Source: DATAYA01 sp963754235
Lineage (GTDB): Bacteria > Pseudomonadota > Alphaproteobacteria > Acetobacterales > Acetobacteraceae
Assembly: GCA_963754235.1 (NCBI GenBank)
Contig: CAVWFK010000008.1
Span: 124,001 to 188,000, forward strand
Direction of reading: 5' to 3'
DNA length: 64,000 bases
Below the pieces are notes generated by a model. That model did not search any database and was not told where the DNA came from. It worked only from the letters and a program-made list of their open reading frames with translations. This document shows positions 26,086-34,058 of the stretch, one piece after another (position 1 is the first letter of the stretch; each line of letters opens with the position of its first letter). Made by a program: the position numbers and the translations under genes.

Positions 26086-28400
26086 CGCACGGCCCGTGCC
26101 GCGGAGAGCGCGTCGTGGATGCGACGCGGTGTGGCCGGCATTTCGTCGATCGTCGCGCCAAAGGAGGCCAGCGCGTCGTTGATCGCGTTCAACACCGCCG
26201 CCGGCGCGCCGATTGCACCGCCCTCGCCGAGGCCCTTCGCTTCAGTCAGCGAAGAAGTGGTTGTCGTTTCAACATGAGATATTTCGATATGGGGAATTTC
26301 CCGCAAGCTCGGCAGGCGGTAATCGGCGAACGAGGTGGTCAGGATTTCGCCAGTGCCGTCATAGATAATCTCCTCCAGCAGTGCGTTGGCGATTCCCTGC
26401 GCGACGCCGCCGCGTATCTGTCCCTCGACGATCATCGGGTTGATCAGCCGGCCGGCATCCTCGACCACGATGAACCGCTCGATCGCGACCGCGCAGGTCT
26501 CCACGTCAACGGCGACGATCGCCAGATGGCAGGCATTGGAAAAAGTCCCCGCCGGGTCGTAGGTGGCGGCTTCGGCCAGCCCCGGTTCCAGCGCGAAGCG
26601 GTGCGCCTGATGATAGGACGCGCGCGCGAGATCGGCGATCGGCACCACGCGATCGGTGCCCGCCACGCGCGCGGCGCCGTCAGCAAGTGCGATGTCGGCC
26701 GGATCGGCCTCCAGCAGCGTGCCCGCGATCGCCAGCAGCTTCTGCCGCAGTTTTCGCGACGCCAGCAGAGAGGCGCCGCCGGCAAGCACCATGGAGCGGC
26801 TGGCGAAGGTGCCCCAGCCATAGGGCGTGCGGTCGGTGTCGCCATGCACCACGCGAACCGCGTCCGGCGCGATGCCCAACTCGTCGGCGATGATCTGCGC
26901 GAGCGTCGTCGCCAGTCCCTGCCCGTGCGGCGAGGCGCCGATCCGCGCCTCCACGGCACCGGACGGGTCCATCGCGATCTGGACCGCCTCCCAGCCGGGC
27001 GTCACGTCCATGCCCCGCGCGGCGAAGGCGGGCGAGCCGTAGCCGGTGCGCTCGCAAAACGTCGATAGCCCGATGCCGAGATGCCGTCCCGCTGCTCGCG
27101 CGTGCTGCTGCCGCGCGCGAAACCCGTCGGCATCGGCGAGCGACAGCGCCCGCTCCATCGTCTCGCGGTAGCTGCCGGGGTCATGCACGAGACCGGTCGG
27201 CGAGACATGCGGGAACCGCGCCACCAGGTTACGGAGGCGGATTTCCCACGGCTCGATGCCGAACGCCTGCGCCGCGCGATCCATCAGCCGCTCCATCGCG
27301 AGCGTCAGCACCGGCCGCGCGACGCCGCGATACGGCGCGCTGCAACAGGTGTTGGTCACGGCGCCACGCACGCGGCACGCGTATTCGGCGACATCGTACG
27401 GGCCGGGCAGCTCGGCGAGCGACATCAGCGGCTCGACCGCGGCGGTGTTGGGATAGGGCGCGTAGGCACCGACATTGGCGATCACGTCGCCGGACAATGC
27501 AATCAATCGTGCATCCGCGTCGAATGCGCCCTCGACCGAAAGATGCATGTCGCGGGCATGGAAGCTCGCCATCAGGTTCTCGCGCCGGTCCTCGGTCCAG
27601 GCGACGGTGGCGCGCAAATGCCGCGCGAGCCACACCAGCACGACGAACTCCGGTGCGAGCGACATCTTCTGCCCGAAGCCGCCGCCGACATCCGGCGCGA
27701 TCACCCGCAGATCGGCTTCCGCCATCCCGAGCAGGTCGGCGATGATTGTCCGCATCATGTGCGGCGTCTGCGTGGTGCAGGTGAGCGTCACGCGCCCGTC
27801 CGCGGGATTGAACGCCGCGTGGGCGGCGCGCGGCTCGAGCGGCGAGGCGTTCTGCCGGCGCGAGCGGACCGTGCAGGCGAGAACGCGATCGGCGCGCCCC
27901 ATCGCCGCGCCATGGCCATCGGTCGCGGCCTCGACTTCGATCACGAGGTTGCCAGGCACTTCCACTCGCACCTGGCGCGCACCCGGGGCAAGTGCCGCGC
28001 GTGCGTCGGTCAGCGCCGGGACGCCGGCAATCTCGACCTCGACGCGCTCCGCCAAATCCTCGGCAGCAGCATCGCTTTCGGCCACTGCCACCGCGAGCGG
28101 GTCGCCGATGTAGCGGACCGCGCCATCCGCCAGCACCGGCTGCTCGATCGGCACATAGCCGAATTTGTGCAGCAGCGGCCGGATCGGCTTCACGCCGGCG
28201 AGATCCGCCGCGGTGAACACCATCGCTCCCTTGGGCGCGGCGATCCGCACGATCCGTCCGGCGGCCACGGCGCTGCGCACGAAGCGCGCCCGAAACCGCG
28301 CCGGAAGATCGGCTGTGAACCGGCCGCGCCCGCGCAGCAGTGCCGGGTCCTCGAAGCGTGGGATCGCGCGGCCGACCCAGCAATCAGGCGCCGCGCGCAT
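26082..28400 (-). CDS. Molybdenum hydroxylase, large molybdopterin subunit (nicotinate dehydrogenase-like)
   Basis: This 772-residue subunit belongs to the xanthine dehydrogenase/CoxL family. Visible landmarks are CTTQTPHMMRTIIADLLG, DVGGGFGQKMSLAPEF, PYRGVARPV (in place of the CO-dehydrogenase CSFR loop, so not a CO dehydrogenase), ASPHGQGLATTLAQI and the catalytic Glu loop GLGEGGAIGAP. In E. barkeri the molybdopterin part is split over two genes; here it is one chain. The start ATG at 28400 overlaps the FAD-subunit stop. Substrate assignment rests on the neighbours. Confidence 0.92.
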   Translation of the reverse strand: MRAAPDCWVGRAIPRFEDPALLRGRGRFTADLPARFRARFVRSAVAAGRIVRIAAPKGAMVFTAADLAGVKPIRPLLHKFGYVPIEQPVLADGAVRYIGDPLAVAVAESDAAAEDLAERVEVEIAGVPALTDARAALAPGARQVRVEVPGNLVIEVEAATDGHGAAMGRADRVLACTVRSRRQNASPLEPRAAHAAFNPADGRVTLTCTTQTPHMMRTIIADLLGMAEADLRVIAPDVGGGFGQKMSLAPEFVVLVWLARHLRATVAWTEDRRENLMASFHARDMHLSVEGAFDADARLIALSGDVIANVGAYAPYPNTAAVEPLMSLAELPGPYDVAEYACRVRGAVTNTCCSAPYRGVARPVLTLAMERLMDRAAQAFGIEPWEIRLRNLVARFPHVSPTGLVHDPGSYRETMERALSLADADGFRARQQHARAAGRHLGIGLSTFCERTGYGSPAFAARGMDVTPGWEAVQIAMDPSGAVEARIGASPHGQGLATTLAQIIADELGIAPDAVRVVHGDTDRTPYGWGTFASRSMVLAGGASLLASRKLRQKLLAIAGTLLEADPADIALADGAARVAGTDRVVPIADLARASYHQAHRFALEPGLAEAATYDPAGTFSNACHLAIVAVDVETCAVAIERFIVVEDAGRLINPMIVEGQIRGGVAQGIANALLEEIIYDGTGEILTTSFADYRLPSLREIPHIEISHVETTTTSSLTEAKGLGEGGAIGAPAAVLNAINDALASFGATIDEMPATPRRIHDALSAARAVR

Positions 28401-29257
28401 CACACGAGGGACCCCGCAAGCGCGCGGCGCGTGCAGGCCCGCACCAGGTCGCGGCGAAGTGAAGCGGAGACCTCCGCGTCCTCCATCGGGTCGATCGCCG
28501 CCGCCGCTGCATCCGCCGCCGTCCGGAACGCCGCCTCGCCCGGTGCTTGCCCATCGAGGGCCGCCTCCGCGGCGGCAATGCGGCGCGGCACCGCCTCGGC
28601 TCCGCCGACGCCCACGCGCGGCGCGGCGATCCGCCCGCCCGCCACGCGGTACGTCACCAGCGCCATTGCCATCGCGTAATCGCCGGCGCGGCGGCTCTGC
28701 TCGCAGAAGCCGAACCGTGTGCCGGCTTGCAGCAGTGGCAGCCGCGCTTCGACCAGCAATTCGTCTTCGGCGAGCGCCGTGGTCATCGCACCACGAAACC
28801 AGGCCCGCTCGTTGAACGTGCGCGCGCCGCGCGGGCCATGGGCGATCATCTCGGCCCCGAGTGTCGCGGCGGCGAGGCACCATTCCGATGCCGGATCGGC
28901 ATGGGCGAGGCTACCGCAGAATGTGCCGCGCGCGCGGATCGGGCCGTGCCCGATCTCTCTCACCATCAGCGCCAGCAGCGGCCCGAGCGGCCCCGGCGCC
29001 GCCGGCTGCTCGAACGCGGCATGGCGGGCGGTGGCACCGATGCACAGGCGCTCGTTCGTGACCGCGATCCGGTCGAGGCGCAGGACCCTGTTGATGTCGA
29101 TCAGATGCGCGGGCTCTGCGAGCCGAAACGCCATGATCGGCACCAGGCTCTGCCCGCCGGCCAGGATGCGCCCGCCCTCCGCCGCCAGCGCGCCCAGCAG
29201 GTCCACCGCCTGCGCCACGCTCCGCGCCGCGTGATAGCTGAAAGGCGCCGGTTTCAT
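28400..29257 (-). CDS. Molybdenum hydroxylase, FAD subunit
   Basis: This 285-residue protein is the CoxM-type FAD-binding subunit. The FAD loops are AGGQSLVPIMAFRLA near residue 38 and TFCGSLAHADPASEW near residue 115. It is the first gene of the minus-strand series and is coupled by an ATGA overlap to the large subunit. Order FAD, Mo, 2Fe-2S is common in such operons. Confidence 0.92.
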   Translation of the reverse strand: MKPAPFSYHAARSVAQAVDLLGALAAEGGRILAGGQSLVPIMAFRLAEPAHLIDINRVLRLDRIAVTNERLCIGATARHAAFEQPAAPGPLGPLLALMVREIGHGPIRARGTFCGSLAHADPASEWCLAAATLGAEMIAHGPRGARTFNERAWFRGAMTTALAEDELLVEARLPLLQAGTRFGFCEQSRRAGDYAMAMALVTYRVAGGRIAAPRVGVGGAEAVPRRIAAAEAALDGQAPGEAAFRTAADAAAAAIDPMEDAEVSASLRRDLVRACTRRALAGSLV

Positions 29258-29338
29258 CCCAGCGATGGACCTCTCGCCCGCTTCGTTGGTATGCTAATGA
29301 TTGCGCCAAAGCCGTGTCAAACCGATCGGAGGGTCGCG
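29258..29338. promoter_or_regulatory. Divergent promoter region of the nicotinate-type cluster
   Basis: The 81 bases between the FAD-subunit start and the reductase start must drive both directions. An AT-richer stretch (TTGGTATGCTAATGATT at about 29286) has an imperfect TTGG...CCAA symmetry with 29305-29310 that could be a MarR operator. A CGGAGGG ribosome site for the reductase lies at 29327. The operator is a guess from symmetry only. Confidence 0.5.
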
Positions 29339-30745
29339 ATGGCCGAGGACGGCCGCATCCGCTGCGATGCCTGCCCGGTGCTCTGCTACATCAAGCCCGG
29401 CATGACCGGCGCCTGCGACCGCTACGCCAATGACGGCGGCACGCTGGTACGGGTCGATCCGCAGGTCGTGCTCGACCGCTCAGTGCCCGGCCGCGCGGGC
29501 GTGGTGCCGTTCCTGGAGCGCGAGGCGGATTGGGACGGCGACATCGTGGGCGGCCACCGCTTTCTCACCGCGATCGGCGCCGGCACCACCTATCCCGACT
29601 ACAAGCCGGCCCCATTCATCGTCGCCTCCGAAGTGGACGGCGTGGACATGGTGACGGTCGTGACCGAAGGGATCTTCAGCTATTGCGGCGTCAAGGTGAA
29701 GATCGACACCGACCGCTATATCGGCCCGGAACGCAACCTGGTGCGCGCCGAGGGCGAGCCGATCGGGCATGTGATGACCGGCGAGTACGGCTCGCAGATG
29801 CTCTCGCTCGGCGGCGTCCACCACCTGACCGGCAGCGGCAAGAAGACCGGACGCGTCACCTGCGAGGCGCTGCTGGCGCTCTGCAACGGCGGCGCGGTCG
29901 AGCTTGCGGTCAATGACGGCGCGCATCTCACGATCCAGGCCGGGCAGCCGCCAGTCATCGACGGCGCGCGCGAGGCGCGGATGCGCGTGGGCTGCGGCTC
30001 GGCCACGATCGGCATGTTCGCCCGCCAGTGGCAGGGCCAGGCCGATGAGGTGGTGGTGGTGGACGACCACATCACCGGGGTGCTCTCCGAGCATCAGGCC
30101 GGCAAGCTGCTCGGCATCCCGGAGACCGGCATCCGCGTCCGTGGGCGCCGCTCCACGCCCGGGCGGTATTTCGAGGTGGCGGAGCCGGGCACCGGCTGGG
30201 GCGGCACCGACCTCTCGGACCCGCTTGCGATCCTCGAACCGTTCGACCCGAAGCGCGCGCGCCCCGGCCTCACCCTCCTGATGGTCAGCACCACCGGCGA
30301 GCACGCGGCCTACTTCGTGCTCGACGAGGCGCTGCACCCGGTGGAGCAGGAAATGCCGGCATCGCTCGCGTTTTCCGTCGAGCGCATCAAGGAGAATTGC
30401 GAGCCGGCGCTGGCGAGCGTGCTGTTCATGGGCGGTGCCGGCGGCTCGCTGCGCGCCGGGGTGACGGAGAACCCGGTCGGGTTGACCCGCTCGGTGAAGG
30501 ACGCGCTTACTCGCGTCACCTGCGGCGGCGCGCCGGTCTATGTCTGGCCCGGCGGTGGCATCACCTTCATGGTCGATGTGACATTGCTGCCGGCCAACGG
30601 GTTCGGCTCGGTGCCCACGCCGGCCCTGGTGGCGCCGATCGAGTTCACGATGCGACGCGACGATTACGGGCAGCTCGGCGGGCACATGGACCGGCTGCGG
30701 CCGCTCGCGGAGGTGCTGGCCGGGATGCGGCCGCGCCGGCCATGA
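29339..30745 (+). CDS. 6-hydroxynicotinate reductase-like Fe-S flavoprotein
   Basis: This 468-residue protein matches the 6-hydroxynicotinate reductase family, whose E. barkeri member reduces 6-hydroxynicotinate to 1,4,5,6-tetrahydro-6-oxonicotinate and contains a covalent flavin, one [2Fe-2S] and two [4Fe-4S] clusters. The N-terminus has C9, C12, C16 and C26 (CDACPVLC then TGAC), an Fe-S motif; more cysteines follow in YCGVKV, VTCEALLALC, RVGCGS and VTCGG. The start is set by CGGAGGG 6 bases upstream; an open frame further upstream is a shadow of the FAD subunit. The stop overlaps the UPF0280 start. Confidence 0.82.
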   Translation: MAEDGRIRCDACPVLCYIKPGMTGACDRYANDGGTLVRVDPQVVLDRSVPGRAGVVPFLEREADWDGDIVGGHRFLTAIGAGTTYPDYKPAPFIVASEVDGVDMVTVVTEGIFSYCGVKVKIDTDRYIGPERNLVRAEGEPIGHVMTGEYGSQMLSLGGVHHLTGSGKKTGRVTCEALLALCNGGAVELAVNDGAHLTIQAGQPPVIDGAREARMRVGCGSATIGMFARQWQGQADEVVVVDDHITGVLSEHQAGKLLGIPETGIRVRGRRSTPGRYFEVAEPGTGWGGTDLSDPLAILEPFDPKRARPGLTLLMVSTTGEHAAYFVLDEALHPVEQEMPASLAFSVERIKENCEPALASVLFMGGAGGSLRAGVTENPVGLTRSVKDALTRVTCGGAPVYVWPGGGITFMVDVTLLPANGFGSVPTPALVAPIEFTMRRDDYGQLGGHMDRLRPLAEVLAGMRPRRP

Positions 30746-31632
30746 CCCGGCTCGCCGCGCGCCCGCTCGCGGATGGGCGCCGGCTGCATCTGAATGACGG
30801 GCCGATCGACCTGGTGATCGAGGCGTGGGGACCGCCGTCGGCCGTGCGGGCCGCCTATCGCGCGGCGGCCGTGCGGACTGCCACGATCCTCGACGAGCTG
30901 TGCGCCGAGCTGCCGCTGCTGCGGGCACCGGCCTCCCCCGACAGCCCGCCCGCTTCGGGTGCCACGGCGCGCCGGATGCAGGCGGCGGTCGCACCCCATG
31001 CAGCGGGGATGTTCATCACGCCGATGGCCGCCGTCGCTGGCGCGGTCGCCGAGGAGGTGCTGGCGGCGATGCTGGACGCGGCCGACCTGTCCCGGGCCTA
31101 CGTCAATGACGGCGGCGACATCGCCCTTCACCTCGCACCGGGCGAGCGGTTCGCGGCCGGGCTGGTGGACCGGCCCGACCGCCCCTCGCTGTTCGGGCAC
31201 ACGGTGATCGAGGCGGCGACGCCGGTGCGCGGCATCGCGACCAGCGGCTGGCGCGGCCGCAGCCATTCGCTCGGCATCGCCGACGCGGTGACCGTGCTCG
31301 CCGACACGGCATCGGCCGCCGACGCCGCGGCGACGGTGATCGCGAATGCCGTCGATCTGCCGGGGCATCCGGCGATCAGCCGGGTGCCCTGCTGCGAGAT
31401 CGACCCCGACAGCGATCTGGGCGAGCGCGCGGTCACGCGCGCGGTGGGGGAACTCGCCGGTGACGAGGTCGAGTCCGCACTCGCGCGCGGCGCCGCGGTG
31501 GCACGCGCGCTGGCGCTCCGCGGGCTGGTGCGATCCGCGGCGCTCCATCTGCAAGGTGTAACGGTCGTTGCCGAATATGAGCGGCCACCGTCATGCTCGG
31601 CCTTCGCTGCCTTCGCCGACCAGGACAACTAG
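30742..31632 (+). CDS. UPF0280/ApbE-fold protein, possible flavin transferase for the reductase
   Basis: This 296-residue protein belongs to the UPF0280 group, related in fold to the FMN transferase ApbE. ApbE-like marks are VNDGGDIALHL (near residue 124), IATSGWRGRSHSLGIADAVTVLA (near 165) and SAADAAATVIANAVD, where ApbE uses an Asp and a Thr to hold metal and flavin. It overlaps the reductase gene by four bases (ATGA). Because the E. barkeri reductase has a covalently bound flavin, a dedicated flavinylation role is attractive but unproven. Confidence 0.82.
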   Translation: MTRLAARPLADGRRLHLNDGPIDLVIEAWGPPSAVRAAYRAAAVRTATILDELCAELPLLRAPASPDSPPASGATARRMQAAVAPHAAGMFITPMAAVAGAVAEEVLAAMLDAADLSRAYVNDGGDIALHLAPGERFAAGLVDRPDRPSLFGHTVIEAATPVRGIATSGWRGRSHSLGIADAVTVLADTASAADAAATVIANAVDLPGHPAISRVPCCEIDPDSDLGERAVTRAVGELAGDEVESALARGAAVARALALRGLVRSAALHLQGVTVVAEYERPPSCSAFAAFADQDN

Positions 31633-31707
31633 CCGACCCGATCGTTTGCAACCGAGTATGATCGAGTCCATAACTGCCGAATCGACTGTGACTGGCGGGG
31701 GTTTTGC

Positions 31708-33696
31708 ATGTCGCGTTCGTTCGCCCTGGGCTTGGCTGGCGTCACGCTCTGTACGCTGCTCCCCGCGGGAAGCGTTCGGGCCGCCGACAGCCCGCTCGTC
31801 GAGCTGCAGCCGGGGGCGACACCCGCCATCCTTCCCTTCGTGTCCGATCTCGCCCGTGAGGTACCGCTTTCCCGGCCGCAGCAGATCGCCTTGCTGCGGC
31901 AGAAGGTGAAATACGTTTTCGTGCTGCTACAGGAGAACCGGTCCTTCGACTCCTATTTCGGCACTTTTCCAGGCGTGCGCGGACTGTATTCGGAGCCGCC
32001 CAGCCAGACCCCCGGCTACACCCAGCCGATCATGAATACCGATGGCAGCATGGCGGCGATTGAGCCGTTCCGGATCGGACCGGCGCAGTTCGCCGCCGAT
32101 ATCGACGACCCGGATCATAGCTATGCCGGCATGGGTGCCAAGATGAACGTGCGGAACGGCCAGCCGCTGATGGACCGCTTTGCGGTGACCGAAGAGACGA
32201 TATGGTCGCCCACAGGCCAGAAGCCGTCGCTGAAGGCCAAGCAGTACGGCGAGCTGGCCATGGCCTACATGGATTGCGACACCGTCCCGTTCCTGTGGAA
32301 CTATGCAAGCCGCTTCGTCATTTTTGACAATTTCTTCCAGCACACGATCGGCCCCTCCACGCCGGGTGCCATCAACCTCATCGCCGGCCAGACCGGCGCG
32401 ACGCAGTGGGTGAAGCATCCAGAGACGGCCAACACCGTCCCGGCCAACGTCGCCAAAGGACTCGGTGAACCGATCATCAATGATGTCAATCCCTATTGGG
32501 GGTCCACGAGCGACCACTCCGACAGCGGTATGCCGATCAACCCACGTGACAAGCCAGGTGGCCAGCTCAACCAGACCTACGCAACAGTGCCCCTGACGCT
32601 TACCGGCATTGCCATCGGCGCGGCGACGCATTGGGACCGCGACCCGGCCCGCGACCTTGCGGACATGGAGCGCGATGTTCCCGCGATCGCGGCAGCAGGC
32701 CGGCCAGTGACCCCGTGGGGCTGGTATGAGGAAGGCTACAACCGCGAACCGACCGATCCGCCGAACGGGCCATCCGGCGGCACCCACACCAGCTACATCG
32801 CGCACCACAACGCGCCGCAGTATTTCGGCTATCTTGCCAACAACCCCAAGCTGGCGGCCAATCTGCACGGGTTGAACGATTTCTTCGTGGCGATGGCGGC
32901 CCGCACGCTGCCGGCCGGCGGCGGCCTGTTCTACGTACGCGGCGGCTATCACGACATCCAGGGCCTCAAGACGGTCGATGCCGATCCGGCGGTCCGCAAG
33001 CGGTTCGAGGGCGACGACGATCATCCGGGGTATTCGGATGCGCAGATCAGCGAGGCGTTGGTCGCACGCGAGGTCAATGCGATCGCGCGCAGCCCCTATT
33101 GGGACCAGAGCATGATCGTCATCACCTACGACGAGTTAGGCGGCAGCTACGACCATGTGCCGCCGCTGATCGTCGCGGACGGCCCTTCCCGCCAGGCGCT
33201 CAGCACCGGCCCGCGGATTCCGCTGATCGTCATTTCGCCCTATGCAAAATCTCACGCGGTCTCGCACGAGCTGGGGCAGCAGGCCTCGGTGATCCGAATG
33301 ATCGATACGCTCTTCGGCCTGCCGCCGCTTGCGGACTTGCCTGACGAGTTGGCGGCCCGCGTCGCCGGCGAAGCGAAGTTCGGCCAAAGCAATCTTGGCC
33401 CGGCCGACGACATGACGCCCGGCGTCGGCGATCTGCTGTCCGCGTTCGACGCCGATCGCCTGGCAGGGCGAACGCCCCCCTTGTCCGCCGCCTATGCGGA
33501 GATTCCCAACGCGGCCGTGCAGGCCATGCCGCCCTTCGAGAATGAAGGCTGCCGCGCGATCGGAATGGTGCCGACGGATTACGCCCTGGGGATCAACAAT
33601 CCGGTTCCCGCGGACTTCAATCCCCGCCCATCCACGAGCCCGACACCGCTTGCTCCTGAACCGCAGGCTGCCCCGGGGAGCCAGGGTTCGCGGTAG
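31708..33696 (+). CDS. Secreted phosphoesterase (acid phosphatase/phospholipase C family)
   Basis: This 662-residue protein has a signal peptide (cleavage near VRAADS, residue 26) and the PF04185 phosphoesterase core. LLQENRSFDSYFGTFPG carries the conserved nucleophile-region residues and metal ligands; HTIGPSTPGAINLIAGQTG, a later DDDHPGYSDAQISEALV and YDELGGSYDHVPPL supply the rest of the metal site. The family includes phospholipase C and AcpA-type acid phosphatases; substrate cannot be told. A proline/serine-rich tail ends the protein. It has its own upstream gap of 75 bases. Confidence 0.88.
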   Translation: MSRSFALGLAGVTLCTLLPAGSVRAADSPLVELQPGATPAILPFVSDLAREVPLSRPQQIALLRQKVKYVFVLLQENRSFDSYFGTFPGVRGLYSEPPSQTPGYTQPIMNTDGSMAAIEPFRIGPAQFAADIDDPDHSYAGMGAKMNVRNGQPLMDRFAVTEETIWSPTGQKPSLKAKQYGELAMAYMDCDTVPFLWNYASRFVIFDNFFQHTIGPSTPGAINLIAGQTGATQWVKHPETANTVPANVAKGLGEPIINDVNPYWGSTSDHSDSGMPINPRDKPGGQLNQTYATVPLTLTGIAIGAATHWDRDPARDLADMERDVPAIAAAGRPVTPWGWYEEGYNREPTDPPNGPSGGTHTSYIAHHNAPQYFGYLANNPKLAANLHGLNDFFVAMAARTLPAGGGLFYVRGGYHDIQGLKTVDADPAVRKRFEGDDDHPGYSDAQISEALVAREVNAIARSPYWDQSMIVITYDELGGSYDHVPPLIVADGPSRQALSTGPRIPLIVISPYAKSHAVSHELGQQASVIRMIDTLFGLPPLADLPDELAARVAGEAKFGQSNLGPADDMTPGVGDLLSAFDADRLAGRTPPLSAAYAEIPNAAVQAMPPFENEGCRAIGMVPTDYALGINNPVPADFNPRPSTSPTPLAPEPQAAPGSQGSR

Positions 33697-33710
33697 AAAC
33701 CACCCTCCTC

Positions 33711-34058
33711 GTGATCACGCTGACAATCAATCCGCTGGTCGCCGGTGGGGTGCTTGTTGCCACGGCAGTTACGGACGCGGCCTACGTCTTGTTCAGCGCG
33801 GCGGTATCGGCGCGCCGGCGCGTGGCGGCGGCGAACTGGAGCGGCATCTGGTATCTGCTGTCGGCCTTTGCGGTGATCAGCTACACGCAGAATGCCCTCT
33901 ACGTGCTGTTCGCCGCCGCCGGGTCGTGGCTCGGCGCCTACGCATCGATGACGTGGCTGCGGCGCGACGGCCCGCCCGGAAATCCCGGCGACCGGAGGGG
34001 CGCGGGCGACGCCGCACTGTCGCGCCCGCCGGCCCCCGGCGATCAGACGCGGCCGTAG
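33711..34058 (+). CDS. Small multi-pass membrane protein, hypothetical
   Basis: This 115-residue protein has three hydrophobic helices (about residues 7-31, 44-62 and 64-80) and a charged, disordered C-terminal 30 residues. I do not recognise a family. It begins with a GTG and has no convincing ribosome site, so the start is uncertain. It lies 14 bases after the phosphoesterase and overlaps the end of manC by 16 bases tail to tail. Confidence 0.55.
   Translation: MITLTINPLVAGGVLVATAVTDAAYVLFSAAVSARRRVAAANWSGIWYLLSAFAVISYTQNALYVLFAAAGSWLGAYASMTWLRRDGPPGNPGDRRGAGDAALSRPPAPGDQTRP

Noticed and set aside
26082..28400. Aerobic CO dehydrogenase identity for the molybdenum subunit
   Set aside because: The active-site loop reads PYRGVARP and lacks the CSFR motif with the catalytic cysteine of CoxL.
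29339..30745. Barbiturase/cyanuric acid hydrolase identity for the gene upstream of UPF0280
   Set aside because: The CxxCxxxC-x9-C start and the many cysteines fit an Fe-S reductase and do not belong to the AtzD/Bar family; the neighbours fit 6-hydroxynicotinate reductase.
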